Positions 5,970 to 9,096 of a stretch of DNA of 9,096 nucleotides are shown piece after piece. The position numbers were made by a program, and so were the translations under genes. The first letter of the stretch is position 1; each line of letters opens with the position of its first letter. The stretch lies in the NCBI GenBank assembly GCA_009923475.1, contig RFTM01000046.1, forward strand, positions 1 through 9,096, read 5' to 3'. Under the pieces are notes generated by a model, which was not told the DNA's origin, searched no databases, and saw only the letters and a program-made list of their open reading frames with translations. Source of the stretch: Gammaproteobacteria bacterium (GTDB lineage Bacteria; Pseudomonadota; Gammaproteobacteria; Steroidobacterales; Steroidobacteraceae).

Positions 5970-6863
5970 ATGCACGCATTCAGGCCCCATCACGACAGTT
6001 GGCCGCCGCCCTTGCCGGACTCCACCGGCTTCGTGGCGCCGCCGGTGCCGACACCGACGGAGGCGCTGGCCGCCTTCCTGCGCGCGGTATCGCGCGATCT
6101 CGAGGGCGGCCTGCGGGTCACCCGTCGCGCCCTGCTCTTGCTCGCCATCGCGGCGGTCTGCGTGCCCGCGCAGATCGTGTGGATGGGCCTCGTCCGCAGG
6201 ACCTTCGGCCTGCCGTCGCCGTGGGCCCGATGGTTCTGCGCCGCTGCGGCCCGGGCCTGCGGCATCCGCGTCCGGCCAGTGGGACGCCCGGCGGGCGATG
6301 ACGTGTTCTTCATCTCCAACCATCTCAGCTGGACCGATGCGCTGATCCTCGGCGGCCAGACGGGCGCCGTGTTCGTCGCGCAGGACGGCATCGCCCGCTG
6401 GCCCGTGCTGAGCTTCCTCTGCAGGCTGAACGACACGATCTTCGTCCGTCGCAGCGATCGCATGGGCGTCGCGGGACAGATCGCCGCGATGCGCGAGCGG
6501 TTCAGCCGGCATCGTCGGCTGGTGCTGTTCCCGGAGGGCACCTGCGGCGACGGTCGGCGCCTGTTGCCGTTCAAGGCGCCGTTGTTCGCCATGCTCACCC
6601 CTGCGCCGCCGGGCGCGGTGCTGCAGCCGGTGGTCATCGACTGCGACGAGGCGGGCCGTGAGTTGGCCTGGTTGGGCGTGGAGACGGGCGCCGCCAACGC
6701 CTGGCGCCTGCTCGCGCGACCGGGCACCTGGGAGGTGCGCGTGCACTTCCTCGAGCCGTTCAGCCCGGAGGAGACCGCCGACCGCAAGGCGATGGCGGCG
6801 CGGGCGCGCGCCGCGGTCGCCGCGCGCCTCTCCGGAACGCTGGGAGGGCGGCCGGTGCTTTAA
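5970..6863 (+). CDS. PlsC-type lysophospholipid acyltransferase
   Basis: It is expected to transfer an acyl chain to a lysophospholipid, such as lysophosphatidic acid or lyso-ornithine lipid, at the inner membrane. Counting 297 residues from ATG 5970, the catalytic NHLSWTD (His118, Asp123) and the substrate-binding FPEGT (187-191) are intact, and PVVI near 221 fits the fourth block. A hydrophobic segment (residues about 53-71, ALLLLAIAAVCVPAQIVW) precedes the catalytic part. The second block reads TIFVRR, with Arg in place of the usual Asp or Glu before the conserved Arg. The spacing and FVAQDGIARWPVLSFL resemble OlsA-like enzymes more than E. coli PlsC, but the acceptor cannot be decided. 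Start is uncertain: ATG 5919 adds 17 residues; neither start has a Shine-Dalgarno sequence, and 5970 has a possible -10 seven bases before it. Confidence 0.88.
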   Translation: MHAFRPHHDSWPPPLPDSTGFVAPPVPTPTEALAAFLRAVSRDLEGGLRVTRRALLLLAIAAVCVPAQIVWMGLVRRTFGLPSPWARWFCAAAARACGIRVRPVGRPAGDDVFFISNHLSWTDALILGGQTGAVFVAQDGIARWPVLSFLCRLNDTIFVRRSDRMGVAGQIAAMRERFSRHRRLVLFPEGTCGDGRRLLPFKAPLFAMLTPAPPGAVLQPVVIDCDEAGRELAWLGVETGAANAWRLLARPGTWEVRVHFLEPFSPEETADRKAMAARARAAVAARLSGTLGGRPVL

Positions 6864-6866
6864 AGT
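6861..6866 (+). promoter_or_regulatory. Candidate -10 (TAAAGT) overlapping the PlsC stop
   Basis: TAAAGT begins with the TAA stop of the acyltransferase gene and ends six bases before ATG 6873. There is no Shine-Dalgarno sequence in the gap; GGAGGG at 6843-6848 is too far. The spacing equals that before ATG 4204, so a leaderless mRNA is possible. Reinitiation from the upstream gene is the alternative. Confidence 0.35.
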
Positions 6867-6872
6867 CGGCGC

Positions 6873-7391
6873 ATGATCCGACCCGCCACCGCGGCCGACG
6901 CCGCGCTCATCGCCGCGCTCGCCGAACGGACTTTCCGCGAGGCGTTCGGCGACCAGAACCCGCCCGAGGAGATGGACCTCCACTGCCGCCGGAACTTCGG
7001 CGCCGACATCCAGGCGCGCGAGATCGCCGCGCCCGACCGGCTCACCCTGCTGGTCGCACCCCAGGGCGAGGCCGCAGGGTTCGCGCAGTTGCGCTGGGGC
7101 CCGGCGGAGGACGGGGTCGAGGGCGTCTCACCCGGCGAGATCCAGCGCTTCTACCTGTTGCGGGCGTTCCATGGCGCGGGTCTCGCCGCGGCGCTGATGA
7201 CCGCCTGCCTCGAGGCGCTGCGCGCCCGCGGCTCGGATGTCGCATGGCTCGGCGTCTGGGAGGAGAACCCGCGCGCCATCGCGTTCTACCGCAAGCAGGG
7301 CTTCGCCGAGGTGGGCCGCAAGGTGTTCATGGTCGGCACCGACCCGCAACGCGACCTCGTGATGGCGAGGCCGCTCAACCGAACTGGCTGA
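6873..7391 (+). CDS. GNAT-family N-acetyltransferase
   Basis: This 172-residue cytoplasmic enzyme should transfer an acetyl group from acetyl-CoA to an amine; the acceptor is unknown. The N-terminus [25 protein letters not shown] is the usual first strand and helix. [21 protein letters not shown] (residues 89-109) is the acetyl-CoA binding motif A, with His100-x-x-Gly103-x-Ala105 at the pyrophosphate loop. [17 protein letters not shown] (128-144) is the typical motif B with the conserved Tyr139. The length is normal. It starts nine bases after the acyltransferase stop, so shared transcription is possible even though no ribosome binding site is seen. The last 17 bases overlap the convergent nucleoside transporter gene. 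Confidence 0.92.
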   Translation: MIRPATAADAALIAALAERTFREAFGDQNPPEEMDLHCRRNFGADIQAREIAAPDRLTLLVAPQGEAAGFAQLRWGPAEDGVEGVSPGEIQRFYLLRAFHGAGLAAALMTACLEALRARGSDVAWLGVWEENPRAIAFYRKQGFAEVGRKVFMVGTDPQRDLVMARPLNRTG

Positions 7392-7393
7392 GC
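7373..7393. terminator. Inverted repeat spanning two convergent stop codons
   Basis: GCTCA-A-CC, loop GAACT, then GG-C-TGAGC form a stem of seven pairs with one A/C mismatch. One arm contains the TGA of the GNAT gene and the other the TGA of the transporter gene on the opposite strand. It could form at the 3' end of both transcripts, but no U run follows on either side, so a terminator role is only suggested. Confidence 0.35.
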
Positions 7394-8700
7394 ACCCCCG
7401 CGATGGTCGCGGTCATCAAGGTCGCAATCGAACCGCCGAGCACCGCGCGCATGCCGAAGCGCGCGATGTCGCCGCGACGCTCCGGCGCGAGGCCGCCGAT
7501 GCCGCCGATCTGGATGGCGATCGAGGCGAAGTTCGCGAAGCCGCAGAGCGCGTAGGTGGCGATCAGCGTGCCCTGCGCCGACAGCGCCACGCCGGGCACG
7601 CGGCCGTTGATGATGTCGGCGAGGCCGATGTAGGCGACGAATTCGTTGAGCACCACCTTCTGGCCGATCAGCGAGCCGACGATGGTCGCATCCTGCCAAG
7701 GCACGCCGATGATCCAGGCGATGGGCGCGAGCAGGTAGCCGAACAGGGTCTGCAGCGACAGCGTCACCGGGCGTCCCGAGACGGCGCTCAGCCAACCGTC
7801 GATGGTGGCGCCCGAGCCGCCCCAGCCGACGCCGCCCAGCCACTGCAGCGGCGCGTTGATGAGCGCGATCAGCGCGATGAACGCGAGCAGCATCGCGCCC
7901 ACGTTGAGCGCGAGCTTGAGGCCGTCGCCCGCGCCCGAAGCCGCCGCATCGATGACGCCCGTGGTGGTGCGCTCCACTTCCATGCGCACCTGGCCGCGGG
8001 TCAGCGGATCGCCGGTCTCGGGCACCAGCAGCTTGGCGATGACGATGGTGGCGGGCGCCGCCATGACGCTCGCCGTGAGCAGGTGCTTGGCGTAGTAGGC
8101 CTGCTGCGCCGGGTCGTCGCCGCCGAGCATCGCCACGTAGGCCGCCAGCACGCCGCCCGCGATGTGCGCCATGCCGCCCACCATCACGGTGAGCAGCTCC
8201 GACTGCGTCATGCGCGCGAGGTAGGGGCGGATGGTGAGCGGCGCCTCGGTCTGGCCGATGAAGATCGAGGCGCAGACGCTGGTCGTCTCGGCGCCCGAGA
8301 CCCGCATCACGCGCATGATCACCCACGCGAGGCCGCGCACGATCGCCTGCATCACCCCGAGGTGGTAGAAGACGCCCATCAGCGCGGCGAAGAAGATGAT
8401 GGTGGGCAGCACCTGCACCGCGAAGATGACCCCGAACTTCCCCGTGTCCGCGAGGCTGCCGAAGATGAACGACGACCCTTCGTGGGTGAACTCGAGCAGC
8501 CGGACGAACAGTCCGCCGAGCAGGTCGAAGACGTCGCGCCCGCCGGGCACGAGCAGCACCAGCATGGCGAACAGGATCTGCAGCGTGACGCCCGTCAGCA
8601 CCAGCCGCCAATCGACGGCCCGGCGGTCGGTCGAGCATGCCCAGGCGATGCCGAGCAGCGTGGCGAGCCCCAGCAGACCGAACAGGACAGAACCGATCAT
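7375..8700 (-). CDS. Concentrative nucleoside transporter (CNT/NupC family)
   Basis: This 441-residue inner-membrane protein should import nucleosides driven by a Na+ or H+ gradient. The length and layout match bacterial CNTs: three N-terminal helices, the gate/nucleoside-recognition region and two re-entrant hairpins. [13 protein letters not shown] (149-161) matches the first substrate-binding hairpin. [12 protein letters not shown] (346-357) carries the key Glu353, and [15 protein letters not shown] (386-400) carries Phe388, Asn390 and Ser393. These correspond to Glu332, Phe366, Asn368 and Ser371 of Vibrio cholerae CNT. Specificity (pyrimidine or purine) and the coupling ion cannot be read from this. 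ATG 8700 has GAGG at 8710-8713 nine bases upstream and a promoter behind it. The gene appears to be transcribed alone, ending in a 17-base tail-to-tail overlap with the GNAT gene. Confidence 0.96.
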   Translation of the reverse strand: MIGSVLFGLLGLATLLGIAWACSTDRRAVDWRLVLTGVTLQILFAMLVLLVPGGRDVFDLLGGLFVRLLEFTHEGSSFIFGSLADTGKFGVIFAVQVLPTIIFFAALMGVFYHLGVMQAIVRGLAWVIMRVMRVSGAETTSVCASIFIGQTEAPLTIRPYLARMTQSELLTVMVGGMAHIAGGVLAAYVAMLGGDDPAQQAYYAKHLLTASVMAAPATIVIAKLLVPETGDPLTRGQVRMEVERTTTGVIDAAASGAGDGLKLALNVGAMLLAFIALIALINAPLQWLGGVGWGGSGATIDGWLSAVSGRPVTLSLQTLFGYLLAPIAWIIGVPWQDATIVGSLIGQKVVLNEFVAYIGLADIINGRVPGVALSAQGTLIATYALCGFANFASIAIQIGGIGGLAPERRGDIARFGMRAVLGGSIATLMTATIAGVLSQFG

Positions 8701-8727
8701 CCCTCACCCCCTCGTCGCGTCCGACGG

Positions 8728-8756
8728 ATGGTAGGAGGTCGGGGCCGGCTTTACAA
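8728..8756 (-). promoter_or_regulatory. Sigma-70-type promoter of the nucleoside transporter
   Basis: On the minus strand TTGTAA (8751-8756) and TACCAT (8728-8733) are separated by exactly 17 bases. Each hexamer matches four of six consensus positions. Transcription would start near 8721, giving a leader of about 20 bases that contains the GAGG ribosome binding site. This is the best two-part promoter in the window. Confidence 0.55.
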
Positions 8757-8785
8757 ATGCCCGCCTGCGCCGCCGTGTGCGGGGC

Positions 8786-9096
8786 TCAGGACATCTCGAG
8801 TATCTTGATGAAGGTCTCGGCGATCTCGGTCATGTCGAACTGGGAGGCGAACGCCACCGCGTTGCTGGCCATCGTCGCATGCATCGCCGGATCCGACGCC
8901 ATGGCGATGATGGCGTCCTCCACCGCCACGGGGTCGGGCGAGTGCAGGGACAGCCCGGTGACGCCCGGCCGGAACGCCTCGACCATGCCGGCTGAAGCCA
9001 TGGCGATCACCGGGATGGCGCAGGCCTGCGCCTCGACGACCACGCGACCGAAGGTCTCTTCTATCCTTGAAGGCGCGACGAGGCAGTCCATCGCCG
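8786..9096 (-). CDS. GT4-type glycosyltransferase, C-terminal part (cut by window edge)
   Basis: Only the last 103 or so residues are present; the reading frame stays open to the right edge, so the start lies beyond position 9096. The visible part is the C-terminal Rossmann domain of a retaining GT-B enzyme. AMDCLVAPS is followed by EETFGRVVVEA with the EX7E motif (Glu-TFGRVVV-Glu) that binds the nucleotide-sugar donor. IPVIAMASAGMVEAFRPGVTGL and a C-terminal helix rich in Ala and Met come next. Such enzymes build lipopolysaccharide, exopolysaccharide or glycolipids; the sugar and acceptor cannot be told. The Met at 9089-9091 is internal to the domain and is not the true start. It lies 85 bases upstream of the transporter in the same direction, with a promoter in between. 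Confidence 0.9.
   Translation of the reverse strand, partial: AMDCLVAPSRIEETFGRVVVEAQACAIPVIAMASAGMVEAFRPGVTGLSLHSPDPVAVEDAIIAMASDPAMHATMASNAVAFASQFDMTEIAETFIKILEMS

Noticed and set aside
4171..5979. A 602-codon minus-strand open frame opposite the DUF4440, PCu(A)C and Sco genes
   Set aside because: It is antisense to three motif-bearing genes, and its Gly/Ala-rich stretches mirror the Pro/Ala linker repeat.
5943..6983. A 346-codon minus-strand open frame opposite the acyltransferase gene
   Set aside because: The plus strand carries intact NHLSWTD and FPEGT; the minus-strand product has no recognisable domain.
7286..8707. A 473-codon frame on the same strand as the transporter, shifted by one
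   Set aside because: It gives an Arg/His-rich product without membrane segments, while the called frame matches CNT transporters throughout.
8759..8785. Imperfect GC stem (GCCCGC with GCGGGGC) after the glycosyltransferase stop, considered as a terminator
   Set aside because: The six-pair stem needs a bulge and a 14-base loop, and only ATTTGT follows. It also abuts the transporter promoter, so support is too weak to list.

Overview
The window reads as chromosomal DNA of a high-GC (roughly 70 % by eye) Gram-negative bacterium, most likely a proteobacterium and possibly gammaproteobacterial. The basis is a lipoprotein-type Sco protein next to a periplasmic PCu(A)C copper chaperone, a NupC-type nucleoside transporter and strong G/C at third codon positions. 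No genus can be named from the sequence alone. I see no rRNA or tRNA gene, insertion sequence, integrase, CRISPR array, attachment site or replication origin. Nine genes are called and they fill nearly all of the window. No stretch over 300 bases lacks a gene.

Left part, minus strand (6-4160): an alpha-methylacyl-CoA racemase (CaiB/BaiF fold, TTG start, catalytic triad intact) is followed 12 bases later by an acyl-CoA dehydrogenase. This looks like a two-gene operon for oxidising branched-chain acyl-CoA thioesters. Upstream of it, behind a short A/T-rich island, lies a 573-residue exported protein of unknown function that looks like a beta-propeller.

Middle, plus strand (4204-7391): a divergently oriented DUF4440/NTF2-like protein comes first. 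A copper pair follows: a PCu(A)C chaperone with a Pro/Ala linker and a His/Met tail, whose stop codon overlaps the ATG of a Sco1/SenC lipoprotein. The two are expected to work together in the periplasm to load copper into cytochrome c oxidase, although no oxidase gene is present here. After a GC-rich hairpin come a PlsC-type acyltransferase and, 9 bases further on, a GNAT acetyltransferase.

Right part, minus strand (7375-9096): a CNT-family nucleoside transporter (NupC type) has a recognisable sigma-70-type promoter, and its 3' end overlaps the GNAT gene tail to tail by 17 bases. The window closes with the C-terminal part of a GT4-type glycosyltransferase that runs off the right edge.

The gene content is largely ordinary. 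The points most worth a second look are the unassigned secreted protein, the recurring TAnnnT hexamers 6-7 bases before start codons that lack a Shine-Dalgarno sequence (possible leaderless mRNAs), a 12-base promoter-like word shared by two neighbouring genes, and the metal-binding tail on the copper chaperone. I found no convincing sign of a wholly new system.
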